Assembly (NCBI GenBank): GCA_035772405.1
Contig: JAYKKM010000506.1
Location: 1,378,501-1,442,500, forward strand
Source: Chrysogorgia sp. JL179-B06
Lineage: Eukaryota; Cnidaria; Anthozoa; Scleralcyonacea; Chrysogorgiidae
Direction of reading: 5' to 3'
Length of the DNA stretch: 64,000 nt
Part shown: in pieces, positions 31,085 through 40,197 of the stretch
Numbering within the stretch: position 1 is the stretch's first letter
Layout of the letters: each line of letters opens with the position of its first letter
The notes under the pieces: generated by a model
The model's input: only the letters and a program-made list of their open reading frames with translations
Told to the model about the DNA's origin: nothing
The model's database searches: none
Translations under genes and position numbers: made by a program

Positions 31085-31318
31085 TTATTTTGAGAACGGG
31101 TCCACAGGTAGGTATTTCTTACTCTGCGCCCACTTAACGAGTAGCGTTGAAGCGCCTACAGCAGTAGCTAGCTTTATAGTATCCTTCACTGACTCAGGAG
31201 TGCCTAGCGGTTCTTTTAACACTTTCTTTGATGCCATGGACACGGCTACAGCTCCAGCAGTCACAAGGGCTGCATCATATAGCTCGTTCATCAATTCTTT
31301 CCTGTCTATTGATGTCAT
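31085..31318 (-). CDS. Polinton small protein with hydrophobic segments
   Basis: 77 codons, start preceded by TTGTATAGTATATG. Contains ALVTAGAVAVSMASKKVL and a C-terminal hydrophobic helix before KKYLPVDPFSK. Overlaps the upstream gene by 44 bp. Unknown function; this type of small membrane protein is usual in structural clusters of Polinton-like elements. Confidence 0.55.
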   Translation of the reverse strand: MTSIDRKELMNELYDAALVTAGAVAVSMASKKVLKEPLGTPESVKDTIKLATAVGASTLLVKWAQSKKYLPVDPFSK

Positions 31319-31601
31319 ATACTATACAACATGTTTTATTAATCGAAGCTGTCGAGGGTACGCTAATACAAGCAATGATTATAGGGTTAGCGGTTATCGA
31401 TCCAGCTATAATCCCTACTGTCGTTAACCCTATGCTAGCCATGTTTAACGATAGTTTAATTTTCTTCAACCTTTTGTATTTCCATTTGTAACAGGCTTCT
31501 AGTTTGTGGTAGTATGTGTACAAGCGTTTGAGCTCTAGTGTCTCTTCCTCTGACATATCCTTTGATATGTGATTGAAAACAACAACTGACTTCTTCCTCA
31601 T
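31275..31601 (-). CDS. Polinton small membrane-associated protein
   Basis: 108 codons. Helical, basic N-terminal half (LKRLYTYYHKLEACYKWKYK) and a hydrophobic stretch (MASIGLTTVGIIAGSITANP). Start context GTAAGATATATG. No family assignment. Confidence 0.55.
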   Translation of the reverse strand: MRKKSVVVFNHISKDMSEEETLELKRLYTYYHKLEACYKWKYKRLKKIKLSLNMASIGLTTVGIIAGSITANPIIIACISVPSTASINKTCCIVYDINRQERIDERAI

Positions 31602-31606
31602 ATATC

Positions 31607-32431
31607 TTACTTTATATTATACTCCTCCATCATCTCCCCACCAACTATTAGCATATCTCGGTTCGTCATGTAGCCAGAGATTATCTTCATACCGTAGAAC
31701 TCTATCAGAGACGGGTACGCATAGGGTGCGAGTAACGATCTTGGTCGATGTATTGCGAATATTGTCCCATAAGGATATCCTATCTTGTTATAGTTAGCTA
31801 TGAAGTCCGAGTCTGTTGACCTTACGTTGTTGACCCTAACGTGTGAGTTGTCCATCTGCCAGTGTATTGATATCATGTGTCTCTTAGTGGTGTCGATGTT
31901 GTTTGGGATTGCACACGTGTACTCCCTCGTTGGGAGACCACCACCATACGATAACTTATCAGTTGTACCACCTTTGTATCCTAAGAACTTATCCCACGAC
32001 CCATCGTCGTTTGAGACAATCGCCTCCCAATCTTTCGTAGACACCCTCTTGGCTAACCTCGCTACCACAAAAATGGATATGTCACAGTACTGCATACGTG
32101 GACAGTTAAAGTGCATTCCAACCTCAAGTTGATGTTGGGTTATTGTAGGGGATAGGAAGCTATGACCACTGTCAGTACCAATAATAGGACCATAGGATTG
32201 AACACTTTGCACTAGCGTGTTTCCAATGGATTTCATTTTATTTGTCCCACTGTGGTAAAACTGTGCCATATCCGTGTTCGCGGTGTGCTTTGTGGTGTTA
32301 AAATCGAATATAATATTATAGGACTGCGCTTTAAAGTATTGCGACAAATACACAGACTCCAACACTTTTTTACTAATAGCATCTAAATCATCGACTGGAT
32401 CTGCTATGTTTTTGAGCGTCGAGAGTGCCAT
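31607..32431 (-). CDS. Polinton 274-aa protein, probable structural component
   Basis: Full-length frame rich in beta-prone sequence (for example CDISIFVVARLAKRV and HMISIHWQMDNSHVRVNNV). No catalytic motif is visible. It sits three bases from the next upstream frame and six from the next downstream, so it belongs to one transcription unit. A fibre or minor capsid role is possible but unproven. Confidence 0.6.
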   Translation of the reverse strand: MALSTLKNIADPVDDLDAISKKVLESVYLSQYFKAQSYNIIFDFNTTKHTANTDMAQFYHSGTNKMKSIGNTLVQSVQSYGPIIGTDSGHSFLSPTITQHQLEVGMHFNCPRMQYCDISIFVVARLAKRVSTKDWEAIVSNDDGSWDKFLGYKGGTTDKLSYGGGLPTREYTCAIPNNIDTTKRHMISIHWQMDNSHVRVNNVRSTDSDFIANYNKIGYPYGTIFAIHRPRSLLAPYAYPSLIEFYGMKIISGYMTNRDMLIVGGEMMEEYNIK

Positions 32432-32433
32432 GT

Positions 32434-32562
32434 CTACAGTATGTCTCCAAACATCTTTCCACCACTTACGCTTTTAGGACCGTTGTCTAGATGTCTCTTC
32501 GCTCTTCTTAATATTTTGTCGCTCTCGTAGTCTCTATCCTCAAATCCATAACTTAGACTCAT
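32434..32562 (-). CDS. Polinton 42-aa protein
   Basis: Starts MSLSYGFEDRDYESDKILRR with upstream TTATAATATAATG, ends GGKMFGDIL-stop. Fills the gap between the 563-aa and 274-aa genes with five and two bases to spare. Basic; function unknown. Confidence 0.5.
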   Translation of the reverse strand: MSLSYGFEDRDYESDKILRRAKRHLDNGPKSVSGGKMFGDIL

Positions 32563-32566
32563 TATA

Positions 32567-34258
32567 TTATAACACGTATTTGCTTATTAAATAGCCAGAC
32601 ACAGCCGAAACCCCTAGAACTAGCCCTAACTCAGTCGTCTGGCTATCTGGTGTCACCTCCAGACGATGTTCTTGGCGTGCCACATTTGATGTCGCCATGC
32701 GATGTGTTGGTGGTTTATCAAGCGTCTCCAGGTGCTCTTCTTGGTGTGTCACATTTGGTGTCGCCAGGTGAGGTGTCACCTTTGGTAGTTTATCAAGTGT
32801 CTCCAGGTGCTCTCCACCTTCTTGGTGAACTTTCTTGGACTCCGTCATTGGCGCGTAGTTTAGCCCACTATTTACTCCAAACTTCATACTCTGTGAAGCA
32901 GTCTTTAGCAGGTTGTTGTACCCAGCGATTTTGTTCTTGAGGATTACCACGTTACTTGGCATTAACCATGTAGACGGCGATAGTGCGAGATTTTGGACAA
33001 CGTTAGTGTCTCTAATCGACTTGTTCATGTTGAGAATCCACGTTGACACGTCATAGTTTATAACGCTATCCTCCAACAACTTTCGGAACTCTTGTTGAGT
33101 CTCTAGACTACCTGCGGAACCACCAACGACTGACACACGTGTCCTCGCTTGTGCGCCAAGTGTAGAGTAAACGAAGGCCTCTATGGACTGATTTAGATAT
33201 TGTCGCCCAATGTTGGTGAGACCATTCGACACCAGAGGAACGTATCGTTTGTAGTCGTTCTTAACGTCGTTAATCGTGTAGACTCTCTCCTCACCTGTTG
33301 TACCATCAGCAAGGACTTTACCGTGGTAGTAATGTTTTCTGGGAATCTTGTCTGTCTTACCATACAATTCTCCAGCGTCAAACTCTCTACTTATCGATCC
33401 CATACTCTCACCACCTTCCATCCTTCTGAGAAGTCTTCTAACGGTAAAGTACAGATGGAACCTCATTACACTCGTGATAACAGGGTGGACTTCTTGTGAG
33501 GGTGACAAGTGTTGCAACGACACTCCGCAACAGAAACTTGCACAATATGTTGCAAACACAACCCTATAGTAGCTCTCGTTGTCGTCCCACTTCGACTTTG
33601 TCTTTGACGTGACGATTTGTAAGATTGGTAGCTTTGAGAGAAAGTAGCTCTTTTGACTAACGAAGACTCTAAAGTTATTCACTGGGTAGTTCAACACGTT
33701 TTCTGTTGGATAGCCATCCCAAAGTCCCCAGTGGTTCTTGTGACCTTTTGATAGTGGTTGGATAGTTCCACCAGAGAGCCATATTATTGGGAACTTGCTA
33801 TTGTGCAGCCACTTCCACATACTCTTGTCATTTTTAAATATAGCGTTGGTAATATTAGTCGACAATATGTCGTTGTTGATGAAGTAGATGTCGACCCTTG
33901 TCACGTCACCTTGTCGTGTTTGGATAGGCTCAAAACAAAACTTGGTCAATGTGGTGTAAGGATACTTTTTTATGAAGTCCGACTTGGCCTTCTTGATAGC
34001 GTCTCTCGAGTTCTTAGTCGCTTTGTTATAGTTGTCTCCGTAGTATCGTCTGATCAACACATCAATGTCTACTGGTTTGTTTATCGTTAGATACTTAGTA
34101 TACTCTGGGTTACTCTTAAACCTATTCGAGTCTATCGAAACGTCACCACTGTTAGTTTTCGTTACGAAGAATATATGTCTATGCATGTTGTCATCAACAT
34201 CAAGAAAAAACCTACTCTCATCAGCATAAGGATACTTTCTTCTAAACTCGTCCATCAT
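32567..34258 (-). CDS. Polinton 563-aa tail-anchored protein
   Basis: Begins MMDEFRRKYPYADESRFF. An internal echo near residue 88 (FIKKYPYTTLTKFCFEP) suggests a duplicated N-terminal module. The last ~90 residues hold degenerate repeats (EHLETLDK.P) and the C-terminus is a hydrophobic segment (LGLVLGVSAVSGYLISKYVL). None of the DNA polymerase B motifs (DxxSLYP, YxDTDS) is present, so it is not the missing polymerase. It is the first gene of the minus cluster, 17 bp from the divergent plus-strand start at 34276. No family recognised. Confidence 0.6.
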   Translation of the reverse strand: MMDEFRRKYPYADESRFFLDVDDNMHRHIFFVTKTNSGDVSIDSNRFKSNPEYTKYLTINKPVDIDVLIRRYYGDNYNKATKNSRDAIKKAKSDFIKKYPYTTLTKFCFEPIQTRQGDVTRVDIYFINNDILSTNITNAIFKNDKSMWKWLHNSKFPIIWLSGGTIQPLSKGHKNHWGLWDGYPTENVLNYPVNNFRVFVSQKSYFLSKLPILQIVTSKTKSKWDDNESYYRVVFATYCASFCCGVSLQHLSPSQEVHPVITSVMRFHLYFTVRRLLRRMEGGESMGSISREFDAGELYGKTDKIPRKHYYHGKVLADGTTGEERVYTINDVKNDYKRYVPLVSNGLTNIGRQYLNQSIEAFVYSTLGAQARTRVSVVGGSAGSLETQQEFRKLLEDSVINYDVSTWILNMNKSIRDTNVVQNLALSPSTWLMPSNVVILKNKIAGYNNLLKTASQSMKFGVNSGLNYAPMTESKKVHQEGGEHLETLDKLPKVTPHLATPNVTHQEEHLETLDKPPTHRMATSNVARQEHRLEVTPDSQTTELGLVLGVSAVSGYLISKYVL

Positions 34259-34275
34259 AACATGCAGTATATTAT
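34259..34275. promoter_or_regulatory. Divergent start region of the two Polinton gene clusters
   Basis: Only 17 bp (GCAGTATATTAT core) separate the opposite start codons. The AT motif resembles those at other starts: AGTATATAAATG (36028), AGTATTGTATATG (38478), TAGTGTATATG (34935). Suggests promoters overlapping the start codons. Confidence 0.45.
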
Positions 34276-34929
34276 ATGATCAGAGTGTCAGTGTCGATTA
34301 TTGGTTCGACAAAAACTATATACCTTCAAGAGTCAACTCTAGCAATTAACTCAGACCCTTACTTACTAGTGAAAAAGGCAACCATCTTTTGGGACTACGT
34401 TAATGTGACCTCAGCTGTTAACAACAAAATAAGCTATAACGGTAGTGACCACGTTTTCAGCCCTGGGTATCACACCTTTAAAATGATCGCTGACGACTTG
34501 AAAGAGTTAGGAGACGTCAAGCTAGTGGCTAACAGATATGACTCAACATGTACTATAACAACTGATCAACAAATAGAACTGTTTAAATTTGGATAACTTT
34601 TGGGATTTGACGAAAACACTACAATAGACACCACAAAAACCAGCCCCAATGTTGTGAACGTTAACAGAGGATTGAAATACATACGAGTGGCATCTATTAT
34701 TGTGGACAGATCCAAGAACATATTTAATGGTAACAAAAGCGATTGTATCGCAGTACTGCCAATAACTAGCACACAGACATTAAAGGGCTCTGTACAACAT
34801 TTCTTTGATATTGAGTCAAAGATCCCAATAAACAAAGGAGTCATCAACCAACTAGAGTTCAACATTACAGATCAGGATGACAACACTGTTAACGTTGGCG
34901 AGGTGCTGTTAGATTTATACATCATGTAG
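34276..34929 (+). pseudogene. Polinton minor capsid (penton-like) candidate with internal stop
   Basis: One frame, 217 codons, interrupted by a single TAA at 34594-34596; the downstream part lacks its own early ATG. N-terminal part: TIFWDYVNVT, FSPGYHTFKMIADDL; C-terminal part: LLGFDENTTID, LPITSTQTLKGSVQHFFDIES, VGEVLLDLYIM. The position next to the integrase and the pattern agree with a minor structural protein of Polinton-like elements. The stop may be a mutation, a read-through site or an error. Confidence 0.55.
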
Positions 34930-34934
34930 TGTAT

Positions 34935-36020
34935 ATGAACATAGAGCAAGAACTAAGAGATATTTACTATAATCCATCAACTGGTTACCAATCTGCTGAG
35001 AGGCTGTACCAAAGAGCATTGGAAGACGGCCTAAACGTTAGTAGGACAATGATAAAGGACTGGCTAAAATCTCAAGACACATACACTAGGTACAAACCAG
35101 TTGTTAAGAAACACAAGTTTAGACAAACGTTTGTTGACTATCTGGGTGAGCAGATACAGATGGACTTGGTCGATATGGGCAAGTACAAACATAAGAACAA
35201 TGGGTACTACTGGATACTAACAGCCACTGAGATCCTTAGTAGGTATGCGTTTACCATACCTGTCTACAGGAAAGATACAGAAAACATGACTAAGGCTGTC
35301 GCAAAGTTATTGGAGAAGGCTAAGGTTAGATTTGGCGAGTATCCAAAGCTAGTTCAGTTTGACGATGGTAAGGAATTCTACAACGTTGGTGTGAAAGATC
35401 TATTGGAGAAACACGATGTTAAGTACTTCAGCACGAACTCCGATAAAAAGGCAGCAGTCGTGGAACGGTTTAACAGAACACTCAAGACGTCTATGTGGAA
35501 GTACTTCTACAGTAAAGGAACGTACAAGTGGATTGACATTTTAGACCAACTCGTTGAAAATTACAACAATACCAAACACAGTACTATTCTAATGAAACCT
35601 AAAGACGTTAATAAGAAAAACGAAAACAAAGTATGGACGACATTGTTTGGACACCATTTCGGTGGGTGCCCACTACCAAAGTTCAAAGTAGGCGAGACTG
35701 TCAGGATATCAAAGTACAAAAGTATTTTCACAAAAGGGTATGAAGCTAACTTCACTGAAGAACTGTTCAAAGTGTCGAAAGTTATACGTGGCGACCCTAA
35801 CACGTACGAGATAGAGGACCATGAAGGGGAACCTATCATCGGTAAGTTTTACGAGGAAGAGTTGTCAGCTGTTGATAAAAAAGACGATGTTTATAAGGTT
35901 GAGAAGATAGTGAAGAGAAAGAAGGTAGGAGGTAAAAAGATGGCTTTAGTTAAGTGGCTTGGTTATGATAGTAAACATAACTCATGGATACTAGAAAGTG
36001 ATATTCAAAATATTGAGTAG
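34935..36020 (+). CDS. Polinton retroviral-type integrase with C-terminal chromodomain
   Basis: Start taken as ATG 34935 (TAGTGTATATG), six bases after the previous stop. Catalytic triad in the rve core: D in QMDLVDM, D in QFDDGKEF and E in VVERFNRTLK (about residues 77, 143 and 177 from this start). An SH3-like region follows (KVGETVRISKYKSIF) and the C-terminus is a chromodomain (VEKIVKRKK...ALVKWLGYDSKHNSWILES), which in related integrases directs insertion to marked chromatin. Inserts the element into host DNA. Frame is intact. Confidence 0.9.
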   Translation: MNIEQELRDIYYNPSTGYQSAERLYQRALEDGLNVSRTMIKDWLKSQDTYTRYKPVVKKHKFRQTFVDYLGEQIQMDLVDMGKYKHKNNGYYWILTATEILSRYAFTIPVYRKDTENMTKAVAKLLEKAKVRFGEYPKLVQFDDGKEFYNVGVKDLLEKHDVKYFSTNSDKKAAVVERFNRTLKTSMWKYFYSKGTYKWIDILDQLVENYNNTKHSTILMKPKDVNKKNENKVWTTLFGHHFGGCPLPKFKVGETVRISKYKSIFTKGYEANFTEELFKVSKVIRGDPNTYEIEDHEGEPIIGKFYEEELSAVDKKDDVYKVEKIVKRKKVGGKKMALVKWLGYDSKHNSWILESDIQNIE

Positions 36021-36027
36021 TATATAA

Positions 36028-36765
36028 ATGGCTGAAGGAGGATTCGATGACATCGAAATGAAAAAACTCGAGAAAGAACGTGACGAGTACTCAAAATATA
36101 ATGATATGGATGACACCGCCTTGGACAACGAGTATAACATACTCACCAATGAGAGATTGAATCTTCTACGCAACTACGACCCTGATAAGCTGGAAGTTGT
36201 GAGGGTTAGGATGAAGTACATTGATCGTTTACGTGATGAAAGAAAAGCAGAGACATCTTTTATAGATAGTGATGATGGTAAGACAGTTACAATAACAAAT
36301 GGTAAGAGAAGAACAACAACAACTTCTGTAAGTTTTGTAAATCTTGAGAGTGATTATGACAACGTGTCAAACGAGAGCTTTGACCTATTCAACAAACAAT
36401 CTAGTGAAATCGAAGAACGATTGAGAGCACTTAAGGTCTCTAATGAGAACCTTAGTGAGGAGAAAGTAAGGGTGGATATAAATAGAATCAAGTTGATTAA
36501 CAGAAAGATTAACAAACTATATGGTAAGTCGATAGGTGAAGACGACATCTCGAGGGATATAGTTAATAGAACAAACGTTAACAGTAACGGCTCAGTCTTT
36601 TTTAAGTACACTAAGGAAGATGGGTCTAGAAGTGTGCCAATTCTGATTATGAGACCTGAAAGGAGCGGTCTCGTTTTTAGTAGAAACAAAAAATCACGAA
36701 CAAAAAAAGCGATCAACGAGTTCAAGCAAATGATTGCGAATATCCCCAACCCATCGGAACCATGA
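36028..36765 (+). CDS. Polinton protein fused upstream of the capsid frame (ends at TGA)
   Basis: 245 codons from ATGGCTGAAGG (AGTATATAAATG context). Acidic and helical: EMKKLEKERDEYSKY, SEIEERLRALKVSNENLSEE; basic end NKKSRTKKAINEF. The TGA at 36763-36765 is followed in the same frame by the capsid frame, which has no ATG for several hundred codons. So the two were probably one long protein, or translation passes the TGA. Confidence 0.6.
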   Translation: MAEGGFDDIEMKKLEKERDEYSKYNDMDDTALDNEYNILTNERLNLLRNYDPDKLEVVRVRMKYIDRLRDERKAETSFIDSDDGKTVTITNGKRRTTTTSVSFVNLESDYDNVSNESFDLFNKQSSEIEERLRALKVSNENLSEEKVRVDINRIKLINRKINKLYGKSIGEDDISRDIVNRTNVNSNGSVFFKYTKEDGSRSVPILIMRPERSGLVFSRNKKSRTKKAINEFKQMIANIPNPSEP

Positions 36766-38460
36766 ATTGAAGAACAACCAGAAGATGATGAGGATGAAGG
36801 GCTGTTGGTAGACACATCCCCTGACGTCTCCTACATAAGAGGGTTGACTGATGGAGAAAATCGAGAGCATCAAGGTGTGGTAAACCCACCAAACACTATA
36901 GACCCGCGATCAAGAGTTGGCGACAATGGCGCTCTACAAGTTCAATCAGATCACTATCAAGAAACGATAAACAAAACATTTGTAGAGAGAGACAATAGTA
37001 ATGACCCTATAGAGGTAATTGAACTTGAAGAAAGAATAATTGGTTTGAGAGAAGCGAGAGACAGAACAATTAGGCAAAGAGAGGTGGAGGAGGTTAGAGA
37101 ACAACAAGAAGAGGACATCACTCGGTTACAAAAAATAAAGGAGTGGTTTGAAGAAAATTGGTTAGGCTCCTCGGCTTTAGGAATAACCATAGCCTCTTTT
37201 ATCACTACAATAATAATATCTGCTAGAAGCGTTGTCTTCAAAGGTGGTCACGGATATAGACGTCGTGAAATATCTACTATCAAAGGCACAAGAACCTGTC
37301 ACGTTGTGACACTGAACCCTAACAAAGCCAATCCAGAGGAGGAGTTATACATTGATATCCCAAGAACAAAGGGTAACACTTGTTTGGTACCCTCCAGTTT
37401 CCATCTCCTATTCGACTTCAAAAGTGCGAACACGAAATCATGGTTTCTTAATAACCTCTCAAGACTACTCTCTGAAAAACTGGTGATAAAACTAGCAGGT
37501 GAGACTGTGTACGACAACTGTGGTGAAAGTGTTATCGGTACGTACAGAGATTTATGGAGATCTAAAACAGAACGAACGGCTATGGTTGAGTATGGCCTAG
37601 CAAACGAGAACCTTCGAAAGTTAATCTCGAAGGATGACAGCGGCGCGGCCAGTGGAAACGTACAAAAAGTTAGTGATGGTCTGATGTTCTCTATTCATGG
37701 CACCAAACAAAAGGTTCAACTTGACAAGATTCTAGAAGATCATGGTTTATACGCACCGTATAATATGAACAATAATCTCAGGTACATAATCACACTCCCC
37801 AAAGCAACCGATATTATGGTGGCTCAATCTGGATCAGCTGTTGCTGGTTATACGTTAGAGAACCTTGAGTTGGAGTACGAAACTATTGAGAGTCAAGAGA
37901 TCGCTGATGAAGTATCGTCTCTATACGCATCTGGTAGATCTCTATCATACGAACACATCACACTAATGAAGACTGTGGAGTGGGATAAAGGAATCACACT
38001 CGTAAACGAGAATATTAACCTGCCGAGAAAATCGATGAAAGCCATCGTTCTACTCTTCACAAACAAAACAAGAACTGATAGTGAGGTATTCGTCTACCCA
38101 AACATAAAGTCGGTGAAACTCACTATTGAAGGCGTGCCAAACATGGTCTACAGTCAAGGAATTCCGAAATCAAGACTCTGGGGAGAAGCAAAAAGGTTGT
38201 TTGGACAAAAACTAGACTCCGACCAGCATATGACTATCCAAAAGTTCTACAAAGACGGTTTCGCTTTGGTTGTTGACCTTAGGTCTATCGAAGATAACGC
38301 GAAAGTCGCAACTGGAAAAAAAATTGTGAACACCCAGTCAGGAATATTGATGGAAATCAATAAAGAAGCCACAACAGCGAACGTTATGTGTAGAATATTC
38401 GTGCTATCCGACGGTCTCGTAAACCTCATCAACAACGACCTACAATCAATCCAGTACTAA
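36766..38460 (+). CDS. Polinton major capsid protein (double-jelly-roll type)
   Basis: 565 codons open after the TGA. Acidic lead (EEQPEDDEDEGLL), a coiled region, a membrane-like segment (SSALGITIASFITTIIISAR), then the capsid region from about 37,240: CHVVTLNPNKANPEEELYID, LNNLSRLLSEKLVIKLAGET, GLYAPYNMNNNLRYIITLP, INLPRKSMKAIVLLF. This matches the Polinton major capsid family in order and motifs. Lies just before the packaging ATPase, the usual virion-assembly pair. Start is unresolved because no upstream ATG exists in this segment. Confidence 0.75.
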   Translation: MEEQPEDDEDEGLLVDTSPDVSYIRGLTDGENREHQGVVNPPNTIDPRSRVGDNGALQVQSDHYQETINKTFVERDNSNDPIEVIELEERIIGLREARDRTIRQREVEEVREQQEEDITRLQKIKEWFEENWLGSSALGITIASFITTIIISARSVVFKGGHGYRRREISTIKGTRTCHVVTLNPNKANPEEELYIDIPRTKGNTCLVPSSFHLLFDFKSANTKSWFLNNLSRLLSEKLVIKLAGETVYDNCGESVIGTYRDLWRSKTERTAMVEYGLANENLRKLISKDDSGAASGNVQKVSDGLMFSIHGTKQKVQLDKILEDHGLYAPYNMNNNLRYIITLPKATDIMVAQSGSAVAGYTLENLELEYETIESQEIADEVSSLYASGRSLSYEHITLMKTVEWDKGITLVNENINLPRKSMKAIVLLFTNKTRTDSEVFVYPNIKSVKLTIEGVPNMVYSQGIPKSRLWGEAKRLFGQKLDSDQHMTIQKFYKDGFALVVDLRSIEDNAKVATGKKIVNTQSGILMEINKEATTANVMCRIFVLSDGLVNLINNDLQSIQY

Positions 38461-38477
38461 TACGTGTAGTATTGTAT

Positions 38478-39083
38478 ATGGAAACACCTTTTAACATGAT
38501 GATTGTTGGTATGACAGCTTGTGGTAAAACACACTACCTACTAGATATGTTAGAGAAAGAGTACATGAATCACTTCGATTACATCATTCTCATATGTCCG
38601 ACATTCGAATGGAATAAGACGTACAGAGAATGGAAATTCATAAAAGATCCAGACTTTATCGCTATTCAGTGTGAACAGGATAAGGTCAACGTAGTCCTCA
38701 AACACGTGACCGATACTTATAAAGGCACCAATTCATTAATAATATTAGATGATTGTGCTGGTGGGCAGGACGTTAAAAACAGAACAAGCGAACTAGTTAA
38801 ACTAGCCTTTAGCGCTAGACACTACAAACTATCCACAATAGTCATAACACAACAACTAACCTCAATTAGTAAACCATATCGTGAGAACATCTCAAAGTTA
38901 GTAACATTCTACAACCCTAACAGAAACGATACGAAAATCATCGTATACGATTATCTCAACGGAGTAAATAAAGAGGAGATCGAGAAAATAATAAAACAGT
39001 TGAAAGACAACGAGTACGCAAGATTGGAGATACTTCTAAGACATCCATACTCATACGAATTAGTTATTCCGCGTATAGTATAG
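38478..39083 (+). CDS. Polinton packaging ATPase (FtsK/HerA, A32-like)
   Basis: Start ATG 38478 (AGTATTGTATATG). Walker A GMTACGKT, Walker B LIILDDCA, sensor motif VITQQLTSI. About 200 residues, the usual length. Powers genome packaging into capsids in Polintons, virophages and large DNA viruses. Frame intact; 17 bp after the capsid stop. Confidence 0.9.
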   Translation: METPFNMMIVGMTACGKTHYLLDMLEKEYMNHFDYIILICPTFEWNKTYREWKFIKDPDFIAIQCEQDKVNVVLKHVTDTYKGTNSLIILDDCAGGQDVKNRTSELVKLAFSARHYKLSTIVITQQLTSISKPYRENISKLVTFYNPNRNDTKIIVYDYLNGVNKEEIEKIIKQLKDNEYARLEILLRHPYSYELVIPRIV

Positions 39084-39086
39084 GAC

Positions 39087-39638
39087 ATGCCAAAACGTAA
39101 GACAAAAAATCTTGAGACAATTGACGAACTCATTGAAGACATACGAGAAGCAGAACAGGAAGTGATCGACGAACCACAAATCGACACACCACAAGTTGAC
39201 GACACTCCGCAAACTGACGTAGATAAGAAACGAAACGAACTAAGAAGACTCTCAGAGGACGGCGAGATAGACCAATCCATCGCTTATCTCAAAAAGGCCT
39301 CAGCTAAGGTTATCAATAAAATCTATGAAGAATGGGAGGTAAAAAGAATGGAGAAAGCGAACGTGTTCCTCTGTGATCTTTTAATAAGCAAGTTCGACCA
39401 CGCGTTAGGAGGGTTCAACGCTATTGAGTCACCTGAAAAGCTCGAAAACGAGTTGATTACTGACCAGTTACGAAAAAGAGACGTAGAGAAGTTTATATCA
39501 CACGTATCCCCCTACCTCCCTTGTTTAGGGTTGTTATCAGGTGGACTGACAACTAGTAAACACGTATTTAGCCACATGGCTAGAGGGGAAATCCTCGAGG
39601 GGAAACCCCCAAATGAAGAAGGAGACAGCGCTATCTAA
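39087..39638 (+). CDS. Polinton 183-aa protein downstream of ATPase
   Basis: Starts three bases after the ATPase stop (GTATAGTATAGGACATG). Acidic Pro-rich N-terminus (EVIDEPQIDTPQVDDTP) and a helical C-terminal half with the hydrophobic stretch YLPCLGLLSGGL. Last gene of the plus cluster. Not recognised. Confidence 0.6.
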   Translation: MPKRKTKNLETIDELIEDIREAEQEVIDEPQIDTPQVDDTPQTDVDKKRNELRRLSEDGEIDQSIAYLKKASAKVINKIYEEWEVKRMEKANVFLCDLLISKFDHALGGFNAIESPEKLENELITDQLRKRDVEKFISHVSPYLPCLGLLSGGLTTSKHVFSHMARGEILEGKPPNEEGDSAI

Positions 39639-40197
39639 TTACAATACGAGCGGAAGCGAGTTGAAGGTGAGATATCGTATATCCAACACAACACGGACGC
39701 GATAGCGTACAAGCGTTCACATTCGTCGAATATCCTAAAGACATCGAACGATCTCGGCTGAGAAAATCGAACGAAGAGTTTACACAAACCATCAGCATTT
39801 CGTATCAGACATACAAGCTCCATTACTAATTTATTTCGTCTGCGAATCGCTAATGAATAACTAATGTATTCATTAATGTTAGTAAATCGTCGCACGTACA
39901 AAACGGGATTTCCCCAGGGACTTTCCCTGGTAAGTCCCCACATGTAGGATGTGTGTCCGGCACAAGATTAACTAACACTCCTTTCAAACAACTCATAGTG
40001 TTGTAGTAGTTCGAAACACCTAGACCCCTCTGAGCTAACACTAACTAATTTTATGCCTGTCCAGTTTTGCTTTTCGACACACTGTATAAAACGGGATTTC
40101 CCCAGGGACTTTCCCTGACTCTTCTTGGGACTCTCCCTGCAAGGAAATCGCCTACTATAAAACTAACTCAAGACTTTGACTCAGCATAATCGTTAAG
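39639..40197. promoter_or_regulatory. Polinton control region with tandem NF-kB-type sites
   Basis: Two 30-bp direct repeats (39900-39929 and 40088-40117) each hold GGGATTTCCCC and GGGACTTTCCC one base apart. A third site GGGACTCTCCC lies at 40127-40137, and a weaker GGTAAGTCCCC at 39929-39939. These fit the kB consensus GGGRNNYYCC. A TATAAA at 40156-40161 lies 42 bp before the ATG at 40198. Frames across it on the minus strand are shadows. Binding is inferred from sequence. Confidence 0.7.

Noticed and set aside
32567..34258. 563-aa frame as the missing DNA polymerase B
   Set aside because: No exonuclease or polymerase motifs and half the needed length; ends in a membrane anchor.
39635..39943. 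102-aa minus-strand Polinton gene
   Set aside because: Its start overlaps the kB-site repeat and its end abuts the convergent 183-aa gene; no motif and not in the cluster layout.
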